Positions 1-7,541 of a stretch of 41,468 nucleotides of DNA are shown one piece after another. Location of the stretch: NCBI GenBank assembly GCA_021804965.1, contig JAJZGG010000015.1, forward strand, positions 1 through 41,468, given 5' to 3'. The stretch's first letter is position 1. Each line of letters opens with the position of its first letter. The position numbers were made by a program, and so were the translations under genes. The notes beneath the pieces were generated by a model that was not told the DNA's origin, made no database searches, and worked only from the letters and a program-made list of their open reading frames with translations. This DNA comes from Acidobacteriota bacterium (GTDB lineage Bacteria; Acidobacteriota; Terriglobia; Terriglobales; Acidobacteriaceae).

Positions 1-107
1 CTGTGTGGAAAATGGCACAAGTTTCAATCGAATCTCCCCCCATGTTTTCTTCGGCCGTTGCACGTCGGCCTGTATTTGCAATCTAAAAAATCCCGCTGCG
101 CAGGCGC

Positions 108-887
108 TCAGGCCGCTGTCCAGCCGCCGTCAATCGTCAGGCAGGAGCCGGTCAGGAAGCCCGCCTCCGGAGACGCCAGATAGCGCACCATCGCGGCCAC
201 GTCCGCCGGTGTCCCCAGCCGTCCCATCGGCTGCCGCGCCCGCAGTTCCTCGCGCACCTTTTCCTTCTCGTGCGCGTGATATTTCTCCAGATATCCCTCC
301 ACGAACGGTGTCTCCACCGTGCCCGGGCAAATGGCGTTCACGCGCAGCTGGCGCGGATATTCGACAGCCAGCTGCCGCGTCATCGCCAGCACTGCGCCCT
401 TGCTGGTGCAGTAGGCAAACCGCTGCCGGATGCCGATCATTCCCGCCACCGAACCAATGTTCACAATGCAGCCCTTGTGCGGACTCTGCAGCAGCCGGGG
501 CAGCAGGGCCCGCGTCACCAGATACACCGAGCGGACATTGACCAGCATCAGGCGGTCAAAATCCTCCTCCTCGGTCTCTGCAATCGAGCCCACATGCCCG
601 ATGCCGGCATTGTTCACCAGAATGTCCAGAATTCCCACTCGTGCCGCGGCTGCGCGTACTGACTCCCCATCGGAGACGTCCATGGCAATCGCCTCAGCCT
701 GCAAACCTTCCGCCACCATCGCCGCGGCCACGCGTTGCGCCGCTTCCAGGCGAATGTCCCCAATCCACACCCGGGCACCGGCACGCGCCAGCTCCCACGC
801 GCTGGCCTCGCCAATTCCGCTTGCGCCACCGGTCACCAGCGCCTCGTAGCCATCCACGCGAAACGTTGCACTCTTTTGCGTTTCCAC
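108..887 (-). CDS. SDR-family NAD(P)-dependent oxidoreductase
   Basis: Short-chain dehydrogenase of 259 residues, the usual length for a classical SDR. The cofactor motif TGGASGIG is at residues 19-26 and NNAG at 92-95. The catalytic Ser146 and the YxxxK pair Tyr159/Lys163 are present. The C-terminal FLTGSCLTIDGGW segment is typical of the FabG-like group. Asp44 at the end of beta-2 suggests a preference for NAD over NADP (family knowledge). The start is GTG, chosen because GGAGAA lies about eight bases upstream. Substrate cannot be told from sequence; cytoplasmic. It lies 96 bases downstream of xseB on the same strand and may be cotranscribed with it. Family certain, reaction unknown. Confidence 0.9.
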   Translation of the reverse strand: METQKSATFRVDGYEALVTGGASGIGEASAWELARAGARVWIGDIRLEAAQRVAAAMVAEGLQAEAIAMDVSDGESVRAAAARVGILDILVNNAGIGHVGSIAETEEEDFDRLMLVNVRSVYLVTRALLPRLLQSPHKGCIVNIGSVAGMIGIRQRFAYCTSKGAVLAMTRQLAVEYPRQLRVNAICPGTVETPFVEGYLEKYHAHEKEKVREELRARQPMGRLGTPADVAAMVRYLASPEAGFLTGSCLTIDGGWTAA

Positions 888-983
888 GACTCACTTCTCC
901 CCGGGGAACGTTTTCAATTCACTGTACGAAGCTGCGGGGGGCCAGCCGGTTGCCTGCGCCGTTGCAGCGGCTGACGATTTTTC

Positions 984-1208
984 CTATTCGCCGCCGCTCT
1001 CAAAGGGCTCCACGGCCAGCTCGCCATCGCGTCGTGCCACCAGCTTCTGAATCCGGCCTTCCGCCGCATCCAGCTCCTTGCGGCAGGTGTGCGCCAGTTG
1101 CATCCCCTGTTCAAACAGGTTCACGGACTCTTCCAGAGCAAGATCCCCCTGCTCCAGCTTGTGCAGGATCGTCTCCAGCTTCTGCATTGCCTCTTCAAAC
1201 TGTGCCAT
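984..1208 (-). CDS. xseB: Exodeoxyribonuclease VII small subunit
   Basis: A 74-residue helical protein with the XseB pattern: FEEAMQKLETILHKLEQGDLALEESVNLFEQGMQL at the N-terminus, followed by a charged coiled-coil tail. In exonuclease VII several XseB copies wrap around XseA, which cuts single-stranded DNA; the complex is cytoplasmic. The ATG at 1208 is preceded by GGAAGAAG, a strong ribosome binding site, and gives the normal family length. A longer upstream frame would add unrelated residues. The first 14 bases overlap the end of the methyltransferase/reductase gene, so translation is probably coupled. xseA is not in the window. Confidence 0.9.
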   Translation of the reverse strand: MAQFEEAMQKLETILHKLEQGDLALEESVNLFEQGMQLAHTCRKELDAAEGRIQKLVARRDGELAVEPFESGGE

Positions 1209-3132
1209 CGTGCTTCTTCCTTGGCTCCGTGCTGCTGCCTGCTGTGGCTTTTTCGGTGCGTGGCAGGACGGACTCCAGTATCTCCGCCGCCAGCCCGTAG
1301 CGTCCAAACGGGGCGCTGATCTGCACACCCTGCACCATGGGGCGCGCCTCGGTCAGCATCTCCTGCGCAATGCGGATGCCCTCGGCGCGTGCCGCCTCCG
1401 GTGTCTCCGCCTGTGCCATGCGCAGCATCACGGCCTCCGGCATCGAGACGCGCAGATCGTTGCGCATGAACTCGGCATTGCGCAGGCTTGTCAGCGGCCA
1501 GATGCCGGCAATCACCGGAATCCGGAAGGACTCAATCCGCTTCAGGAAACGCTCCAGCAGGCGCAGATCAAAGACCGGCTGCGTGATCGCATACTCGGCT
1601 CCGGCATCCACCTTCCAGGCAAAGCGCCGCAGCTCCTGCTCAATATCCGGCACGCCCGGATTGGCCGCCACGCCGATCGTGAAGTTTGTCGAGTCGCCGA
1701 TGGCGTTCGAGCCAATGTCCAGCCCATGATTCAGCCGACGCACAATGTTCACCAGGCCGATGGCATCCACGTCAAAGACCGCCGTGGCATCCGGATAGTT
1801 GCCCAGCTTCGGCGGATCGCCCGTCAGGCACAGAATATTCTTCAGCCCCAGCGAGGAGGCACCCAGCAGATCCGACTGAATGCTCAGAATATTGCGGTCG
1901 CGGCAGGTGTAATGCAGCACCGTCTCCATGCCCGTCTGCTGCTGGATCTGGATGCACAGGCTCTGCGCGCTCATCCGCGCCGAGGCGCGAGGCGAGTCCG
2001 GCACATTGATTGCATCCACGCCCAGCGTGGCCAGCAGCTTTGCGCCCTCCAGCTCCTTGCTGGAGTTGATGCCGCGCGGCGGCACAATCTCCACCATCGA
2101 GACAAACGTTCCCTCGGCAATGCGCTGGCCCACGGTCGAGCGCTGCGCCAGCGGCAGCGGCGGAGTCTCCGCGCCCAGCTCGGCATGCGTCGGCTCATGC
2201 AGCGTAATGTGGGTCTGCGCATCCAGCGCACGCAGGGCAGACTTCATTGCGCGAATATGATTCGGCGTGGTACCGCAGCAGCCGCCCACAAACTGCGTCC
2301 CGGCCTTCACCGCCTTGCGGGCAAAGCTGGCCATGTACTCCGGCGAGCACAGATAGATGTTGCGACCCTCCACCGCGCGCGGCATGCCGGCATTCGGCAT
2401 CGCCATCAGCGGCAGGTGTGTGGCAGAGCGCATCGCCTCAATCGCCGTCAGCACCGTGGCCGGTCCGGTCGAGCAGTTGCAGCCCACGCCGTCGGCACCT
2501 GCCTCGGTCAGCAGCGCAGCCGCCTGCTCGGGCGAAGTGCCATCCAGGCAGCGGCCCTCCTCGTCGACCGTCAGCATCACCACCACCGGCAGCTCCGGCG
2601 CAATCTCCCGCGCCGCCAGCAGCGCCTCGCGGGCCTCGTTCACCGCAGGCATGGTCTCCACAATCAACAGGTCCACCCCGGCATCCACCAGTGCCTGAAT
2701 CTGCTCGGCAAAGGCCTGTCGCGCCTCGCTCAGCGCCACCTTGCCCAGCGGCTCCAGCCGCACGCCCAGCGGACCCACGGCCCCGGCAATCCAGGCATCT
2801 CCGGCCTGCTTTTCCTTGAAGTGTGCCGCAGCCTCCTGCGCAATCCGCACCCCGGCGGCGTTGATCGCGGCCACCTTGTCGCTGAGCCCATGCCGCTCCA
2901 GCCGGAAGCGGTTGGCCCCGAAGGTGTTCGTCTCCAGCACCTCTGCTCCGCTCTGCAGATACTCCTCATGAATGGCAAGAATCAGCGACGGATCGGAGAG
3001 ATTCAGCTCGTCATAACAGCGGTTGATGAACACGCCGCGTCCATACAGCACCGTACCCATCGCACCGTCACACAGCACGGGACGATCCTCAAACAGCTTC
3101 TTCAGCAGGGAACTACGATTTTCGCTTGCCAC
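1195..3132 (-). CDS. Bifunctional homocysteine S-methyltransferase / methylenetetrahydrofolate reductase
   Basis: Two-domain protein of 645 residues from the GTG at 3132, close to the length of Bacillus YitJ. The first domain (about 10-300) is a zinc-dependent homocysteine methyltransferase with CNCSTGP (Cys220) and GGCCGTTP (Cys285, Cys286) as the likely metal ligands. The second (about 345-625) is MetF-like, with Glu348 in EIVPP, HYTCRDRN at 407-414 and TGDPP at 437-441. Together they would reduce methylene-THF with FAD and methylate homocysteine to methionine. The frame stays open to an ATG at 3354, giving 719 residues, but the added 74 residues do not resemble the family. GTG 3132 has no clear ribosome binding site; TAGCAT lies ten bases upstream and could be a -10 box. 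Start uncertain, function well supported. Confidence 0.87.
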   Translation of the reverse strand: MASENRSSLLKKLFEDRPVLCDGAMGTVLYGRGVFINRCYDELNLSDPSLILAIHEEYLQSGAEVLETNTFGANRFRLERHGLSDKVAAINAAGVRIAQEAAAHFKEKQAGDAWIAGAVGPLGVRLEPLGKVALSEARQAFAEQIQALVDAGVDLLIVETMPAVNEAREALLAAREIAPELPVVVMLTVDEEGRCLDGTSPEQAAALLTEAGADGVGCNCSTGPATVLTAIEAMRSATHLPLMAMPNAGMPRAVEGRNIYLCSPEYMASFARKAVKAGTQFVGGCCGTTPNHIRAMKSALRALDAQTHITLHEPTHAELGAETPPLPLAQRSTVGQRIAEGTFVSMVEIVPPRGINSSKELEGAKLLATLGVDAINVPDSPRASARMSAQSLCIQIQQQTGMETVLHYTCRDRNILSIQSDLLGASSLGLKNILCLTGDPPKLGNYPDATAVFDVDAIGLVNIVRRLNHGLDIGSNAIGDSTNFTIGVAANPGVPDIEQELRRFAWKVDAGAEYAITQPVFDLRLLERFLKRIESFRIPVIAGIWPLTSLRNAEFMRNDLRVSMPEAVMLRMAQAETPEAARAEGIRIAQEMLTEARPMVQGVQISAPFGRYGLAAEILESVLPRTEKATAGSSTEPRKKHDGTV

Positions 3133-3367
3133 AATACTTACGATGCTATCGCGTTTTTCCGCCTGCGCCACGCCCAGTCCTCGCCTAGCCGCATCCGTTT
3201 GCTTCCCCTCGCTGGCCTGCTTCGTCCAACACGGGGGCAATTCCGTCGTCCGGGGCGGTTGCCGGTCACCTTCCAGCCAATCGGCAGAATCCGACCGGCG
3301 GTGGAATTTCTGCATTTTGCACCAATTCTGTCCTTCCGGGATGGCCGGAATCATCTGCCCGGTTTGT

Positions 3368-3373
3368 TATACT
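3368..3373 (+). promoter_or_regulatory. Candidate -10 box (TATACT) for the lipoprotein gene
   Basis: TATACT differs from the vegetative -10 consensus at one position and lies 36 bases before the TTG start at 3410, giving a leader of about 30 bases that holds GAGG motifs. No convincing -35 element is visible 16-18 bases upstream, so the call rests on the -10 alone. Confidence 0.4.
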
Positions 3374-3409
3374 TGGCCAGACAGCTCGTTTTGGATGAGG
3401 TAGAGGATT

Positions 3410-4822
3410 TTGAAGAAAAGGGGACTCGCTCTCTGCGCCCTCGCGGCTCTCGTAACGGCCGCTGCGCTTTCGGGCTGTGGAAACAACCTGTATTTTGCTG
3501 GCCGCATCCTTCCACCCAGCGGAATCGCCAATCGCGTCCTGATCGCGATTCAGAATCCAAGCGCCTTCAGCAAGGGCGAGCTTGAGATTGTGGACGCCTA
3601 TTACGACATTCGTCAGAGCTACAACGACCGCGTCCCCGGCTTCACCATCGCCGGTTACTCCGGCTCCGAGCCGCTGACCATTCAGAACATGCCGGAAGAG
3701 CAGATCGGTGCCGTCTATGGCTCCGGCGACGGCTCCTTCACCAAGGTGGACTACCAGAAGGAAAACAACGGCGGCGCCATCGCCACTCTGGGAACCCTGT
3801 CCTCCAGCATCTTCGTGACCCGCAATCAGAACTACGTCTTTGCCGCCGACCAGCAGGCCCATTTCCTGCGCGTGGTCAACAAGGTCACGGGCAAGGTCTA
3901 CAGCCTCGGCCTGCCGGGCGTCTATCGCGTCTCCACCAACCCCGGTGGATCGGTCGCGCTGGCCTTTGTCCAGAACTCGAACTTTGCCTACTATCCGCGT
4001 CTGCTGCAGTCCTTTGAGACCACGGCTTACAGCGGCGGGCCCTCCACCTGGCCGCCCAATGCCATCGACTGCGAGCCGATGAACGCGCCCGGTGCCTGCC
4101 TGTTTCAGGTCGCCGACTCCAACCACATCCCCATCCAGTTTGACCGCCCGATCAAGGCCCTCTGGAGTGCCGACGGCAGCACGGCCTATGTGCTGAACTG
4201 CGGCCCGGAGTGCGGTGGAAACAAGTCCTCCGTCGAGCTGCTGCCCACCGCACCGCTGATCCTGCAGAGCGGCCAGCAGTCCGGCGCCGTTCCCAGCTCG
4301 CCGACCACGATCCTGACCCCGGGCGGCGCCAGCAATGGCCTGGTGAACAGCAACTCGCTCTACGTTTACGGCCAGCAGCCGCAGCCCGATGGACTCTTTG
4401 CCGGCTTTCTGACGACCATCGACCTGACCAAAAACACGGCAGGCAACCCTGTCTCCGTCAGTGACGGTGCCCCCGGCCAGCCGACCAAGATGATCCTGGC
4501 CGATGACAACACCCTCTGGCTCGGTTCGGTGCGCTGCGAGCAGGGTGAGCGCTACGCCAAGGGACTGCCCTACGGCTGCCTCACCATGTACAACACCGCG
4601 ACCAACTCGGTCACGCTGCTCGAACCCTTCCAGGGCGACCTGACCGGCATTGCCGCCATCGAAACCCTGCACAAGGTCTACGTTGCCGAAGGCGGCCAGG
4701 TGTACATCTTCTCCACCGTCGATGGCTCGGCGATGAACAACTTCTATGTGGCCGTCACCGGCACTGCCTATGACGTGGCCTACATGGACGCCACCTCCGA
4801 CACCAACAACACCGACTACTGA
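3410..4822 (+). CDS. Surface lipoprotein, probable beta-propeller, function unknown
   Basis: A 470-residue exported lipoprotein. Residues 1-22 form a signal peptide and LSGC (20-23) is a good lipobox, so Cys23 should be lipidated. The rest is rich in beta-strand segments, Gly, Asn and aromatic residues. Recurrent units such as NQNYVFAADQQAHFLRVVN, GSTAYVLNCG and HKVYVAEGGQVYIFS look like blades of a YncE or lactonase-like propeller; this fold is inferred from the pattern only. Two Cys pairs, around CEPMNAPGAC and CGPEC, could form disulfides. The start is TTG at 3410, with GAGG three bases upstream and GATGAGG further off. bshB1 follows after 14 bases, so the two may share a transcript. No substrate can be assigned. 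Confidence 0.75.
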   Translation: MKKRGLALCALAALVTAAALSGCGNNLYFAGRILPPSGIANRVLIAIQNPSAFSKGELEIVDAYYDIRQSYNDRVPGFTIAGYSGSEPLTIQNMPEEQIGAVYGSGDGSFTKVDYQKENNGGAIATLGTLSSSIFVTRNQNYVFAADQQAHFLRVVNKVTGKVYSLGLPGVYRVSTNPGGSVALAFVQNSNFAYYPRLLQSFETTAYSGGPSTWPPNAIDCEPMNAPGACLFQVADSNHIPIQFDRPIKALWSADGSTAYVLNCGPECGGNKSSVELLPTAPLILQSGQQSGAVPSSPTTILTPGGASNGLVNSNSLYVYGQQPQPDGLFAGFLTTIDLTKNTAGNPVSVSDGAPGQPTKMILADDNTLWLGSVRCEQGERYAKGLPYGCLTMYNTATNSVTLLEPFQGDLTGIAAIETLHKVYVAEGGQVYIFSTVDGSAMNNFYVAVTGTAYDVAYMDATSDTNNTDY

Positions 4823-4836
4823 CCGCGGTCCACAGC

Positions 4837-5580
4837 ATGCAGGATTCGAGCGCAGTTTCGCCGATCGATGTGCTCGCCATCGCCGCCCATCGCGATGATG
4901 TCGAGCAGACCTGCGGCGGAACGCTGCTGCGCATGGCGGACCGTCGGCTGCGCACCGGCATTCTCGATCTCACCTGCGGCGAATCCGGCACGCGGGGCAC
5001 TGCCGCCGAACGCGCCGCCGAGGCTGCTGCTGCGGCTTCCATTCTGCGCGTTGCGCACCGCGAGGCACTCTCGTTTCCCGACGGCGCGATTGAAAACTCC
5101 CTCGCCAACCGCATCGCGATTGCCCGCGTCCTGCGTCGTCTGCGCCCTCGCGTGGTCATTCTTCCCTACGGTGAGGCACGTCATCCCGATCACGCCATCT
5201 GCGCCTCGCTGGGCTATCAGGCCTGCTTCCTGGCCGGGCTGGCAAACTTCTCCTCCGGCGATCTGGGCCCCGACGCGCCGCATCGCCCCTTCAAGATCCT
5301 CTACGCCAGCCTCTATGCCGACGTTCGTCCCAGCTTTATCGTCGACATCACGCCCTACATCGAAACCCGCCTGCAATCGCTGCTCGCCTACCGCTCCCAG
5401 TACGGCGATCACATCCAGGGCAGCGGTCTCTTCGTGCCCGAGCAGGAGATTCGCGAGCGCACCTTTGCCGAGGCCCGCCATTACGGCCTGCTTGCCGGCG
5501 TTCGCTACGGCGAACCCTTTGTTCAGCGCGAGGTCGGGCTGGTGGACGACCTGACGCTGATCCCCGTCCAGTCCATCTGA
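4837..5580 (+). CDS. bshB1: N-acetylglucosaminyl-malate deacetylase (bacillithiol synthesis)
   Basis: PIG-L/LmbE-fold zinc deacetylase of 247 residues. The metal and catalytic motif AHRDDVE has His18, Asp20 and Asp21; the second conserved motif RHPDH has His116 and His119. The segment LTCGESGTRGT (45-55) is the signature I associate with BshB1 rather than with MshB or generic LmbE proteins. BshB1 removes the acetyl group from GlcNAc-malate before BshC adds cysteine, giving the thiol bacillithiol. No bshA or bshC lies in the window. The ATG lies 14 bases after the lipoprotein stop. Motif-level confidence is high; a related GlcNAc-conjugate deacetylase is the main alternative. Confidence 0.87.
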   Translation: MQDSSAVSPIDVLAIAAHRDDVEQTCGGTLLRMADRRLRTGILDLTCGESGTRGTAAERAAEAAAAASILRVAHREALSFPDGAIENSLANRIAIARVLRRLRPRVVILPYGEARHPDHAICASLGYQACFLAGLANFSSGDLGPDAPHRPFKILYASLYADVRPSFIVDITPYIETRLQSLLAYRSQYGDHIQGSGLFVPEQEIRERTFAEARHYGLLAGVRYGEPFVQREVGLVDDLTLIPVQSI

Positions 5581-5662
5581 TCCGCACTTCCATCCAACTC
5601 TGCCACTCCCGCCCTGCAAGCCCCACACTGCCATCCACGCTGGATACGTTCGCGCTCTGCCC

Positions 5663-5668
5663 TACAAT
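5663..5668 (+). promoter_or_regulatory. Candidate -10 box (TACAAT) for a leaderless gene
   Basis: TACAAT differs from consensus at one base and is separated by only eight bases from the GTG at 5677, so transcription would begin at or next to the start codon. No Shine-Dalgarno sequence stands before the GTG. No good -35 element is seen. Confidence 0.4.
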
Positions 5669-5676
5669 CACTGAGA

Positions 5677-6465
5677 GTGCAGGAAGAAGCCCCCAAGCAC
5701 GCGCCCGAGCCTGCCGACTGGCTGCTCGTCATGACGGCAACCATTGCCCCGTCGCCGCAGGCCCATGTCCGCCGTGCCGACCCTGCGCTGCGCCTGGCGG
5801 ACTACATGCGTGCCCTGCGTTTCTGGCTGGCGGAAACCCACCCCTGCGCCGACCGGATTCTCTTTCTGGAGAACTCAGGCTTCGATCTCACGCCGCTGCA
5901 GCGCCTTGCCGAGCAGGAAAACCCCGCAGGCAAACCGGTCGAATTTCTCTCCATTCCCGCCACGCCCATTCCCGCCGGGCTCAACTACGGCTACTCGGAG
6001 ATGGAACTGCTCGACAACGGCCTGCAACGCTCCACATTGCGCCAGACCACCACGCACATGGTCAAGACGACCGGCCGGCTCGTCTTTCCCGCCCTTGGCC
6101 GTGCGCTCCATCGCCTGCCGGCTGCCCCGGAGCTGATGATCGACTGCCGCCGCTTTCCCTGGCCGCGCAAGGGCGCCGATGCCCGTGTGCAGCTCTTTGC
6201 CTGCTCGCATCGTTTTTACGATGCCCACCTGCGCGACAGTCGCCACCAGATGCGTCCCGACGCGCTGCGCCTGCTGGAGCAGCTCATCTACCACCAGGTC
6301 ATCGGCTGCGCCGGCCAGCCCGGCGTCCATCTCCGCTTTCCCATCAATATCGACCCAGTCGGGTACTCCGGCTTCAAGGCGCGCAGCTATCAGTCCCCCG
6401 GCCAGCGCTGCGAGCAGTTGCTGCGCGCCCTGCTGCGTCGCCTTGCTCCATCCTGCTGGTACTGA
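5677..6465 (+). CDS. Uncharacterised protein, possibly glycosyltransferase-like
   Basis: A 262-residue protein without signal peptide or membrane helix, starting at GTG. I do not recognise the family with certainty. The N-terminal half has a WLLVMTATIAP strand, a long helix (DYMRALRFWLAE) and DRILFLENSGF, an arrangement like the first Rossmann unit of a GT-A sugar transferase. NYGYSEMELLDNGLQ and HMVKTTGRLVF resemble the YGE and K-x-TGR segments found in some capsule-locus proteins. The end is basic and Cys-containing. A glycosyltransferase role is therefore a guess. It starts 96 bases after bshB1 and is followed by a hairpin and the sdh promoter, so it is probably monocistronic or weakly linked to bshB1. 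Confidence 0.6.
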   Translation: MQEEAPKHAPEPADWLLVMTATIAPSPQAHVRRADPALRLADYMRALRFWLAETHPCADRILFLENSGFDLTPLQRLAEQENPAGKPVEFLSIPATPIPAGLNYGYSEMELLDNGLQRSTLRQTTTHMVKTTGRLVFPALGRALHRLPAAPELMIDCRRFPWPRKGADARVQLFACSHRFYDAHLRDSRHQMRPDALRLLEQLIYHQVIGCAGQPGVHLRFPINIDPVGYSGFKARSYQSPGQRCEQLLRALLRRLAPSCWY

Positions 6466-6495
6466 AGACCCGTTTTGTGCCTGTTTTTCAGAATG

Positions 6496-6512
6496 CGGCA
6501 AGAGATTTGCCG
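6496..6512 (+). terminator. Weak hairpin between the 5677 gene and sdhC
   Basis: CGGCAA (6496-6501) pairs perfectly with TTGCCG (6507-6512) around a five-base loop, followed by GTTTCCTT. The stem is short and the T-tract poor, so it may be a weak terminator or just upstream structure of the sdh promoter. Confidence 0.3.
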
Positions 6513-6518
6513 GTTTCC

Positions 6519-6548
6519 TTGACGCTGCCATAACGGCACACCAATAAT
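6519..6548 (+). promoter_or_regulatory. Candidate sigma-70 promoter of sdhCAB
   Basis: TTGACG (6519-6524) and AATAAT (6543-6548) each match consensus at five of six positions, with an 18-base spacer. The predicted start near 6555 leaves a leader of about 70 bases to the sdhC ATG at 6626. Confidence 0.5.
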
Positions 6549-6625
6549 GCAGGTGAGGCTTGAAGAGCAATGTTTTCCTTGCATGCTCGCAGGCCGTCCA
6601 CAAGAATCTTTCAGGAGCATCCTTC

Positions 6626-7438
6626 ATGGCCACCGCCGCACGCCCTGATGCAAGTCCCAGTTCCAGCCCCGCCGCTCGTGGCCCTCTCGCCGGTGGCGTG
6701 GAGCCACTGCGCGCCGGAAAAGGCAACTCGTTCCTGCTGCGCAAGCTGCATTCCCTCTCCGGCATTGTGCCCATCGGTGCCTTTCTCATCGAGCATCTGC
6801 TGTCCAACTTTGAGGCGCTCAAAGGACCGCTGGCCTATGCCAATCAGGTCAAGTTTCTGAACAGCCTGCCGCTGGTGCGCGTGCTGGAGGTCTGCCTGAT
6901 CTTCCTCCCGCTCGCCTACCACGCGCTCTACGGCGTTTACATCGCGCTGCGCGGCAAGGCCAACGTGATTTACTACCCGTGGTCGGGCAACTGGATGTAC
7001 ATGATGCAGCGCTGGACCGGCTACATCGCCTTCGTCTACATCATCCAGCACGTCATCCGCCAGCGCTTCATGGGCGTCAGTCTGCCGGAGCATCCCGGTG
7101 CGGCCTTCCACAAGGTACAGATGGAGCTGTCCAATCCCTGGATGCTGGCTGTCTATGTGATTGCAATGATCGCCGTCTGCTGGCATTTCTCCTACGGCAT
7201 CTGGCTCTTTGCCGCCAAGTGGGGCATCACCCCCGGCGAAACGGCCCGTCGTCGCTTCGGCTACGTCTGCGCTGTGCTCGGTGTGGTGCTCGCAGTCATG
7301 GGCCTGGCCAGCATCTACGCCTTTGTTGGACCCAACTACAAGAATGCACCCGACGATGTGATGCCGGCACAAACCCGGCTATCCATGCCTGCCCCGCACG
7401 ATGCATCCTTGTCTCAGGGGTATCTGGCACGCATCTAA
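6626..7438 (+). CDS. sdhC: Succinate dehydrogenase cytochrome b558 subunit
   Basis: Membrane anchor of the B. subtilis type, 270 residues, with five hydrophobic helices at about 43-60, 86-108, 129-147, 171-196 and 212-234. Histidines suited to bind two b hemes stand in or next to them (His42/His57, His99, His142, His187). This type does without SdhD and, in characterised members, passes electrons to menaquinone. The first 35 residues are a polar, Ala/Ser-rich extension compared with the 202-residue Bacillus protein. ATG 6626 was chosen because AGGAG stands eight bases upstream; an earlier in-frame ATG at 6560 adds 22 residues without a ribosome site. First gene of sdhCAB. Confidence 0.9.
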   Translation: MATAARPDASPSSSPAARGPLAGGVEPLRAGKGNSFLLRKLHSLSGIVPIGAFLIEHLLSNFEALKGPLAYANQVKFLNSLPLVRVLEVCLIFLPLAYHALYGVYIALRGKANVIYYPWSGNWMYMMQRWTGYIAFVYIIQHVIRQRFMGVSLPEHPGAAFHKVQMELSNPWMLAVYVIAMIAVCWHFSYGIWLFAAKWGITPGETARRRFGYVCAVLGVVLAVMGLASIYAFVGPNYKNAPDDVMPAQTRLSMPAPHDASLSQGYLARI

Positions 7439-7541
7439 ACCGGCAGTTGGACACGCTGTTGGCACCGTTGCAAACGCTCTCCGATCGCATTCTGGCAACA
7501 GGTACGGGCGGAACAGGCACGAAAGGATAGGAAGCAATCCC

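Noticed and set aside
3258-3300. CGGCAACC on the minus strand ahead of the methyltransferase/reductase gene, resembling the core of a SAM-I (S-box) riboswitch
   Set aside because: The other conserved S-box elements (GAGGGAC, the GGUGC-AAUUCC segment and a closing stem) are not present in order, so the match is probably chance.
1078-3585. An 835-codon open frame on the plus strand opposite the methyltransferase/reductase gene
   Set aside because: It is antisense to a gene with clear motifs, is rich in Arg, His and Gln as expected of a GC-rich shadow frame, and has no recognisable domain.
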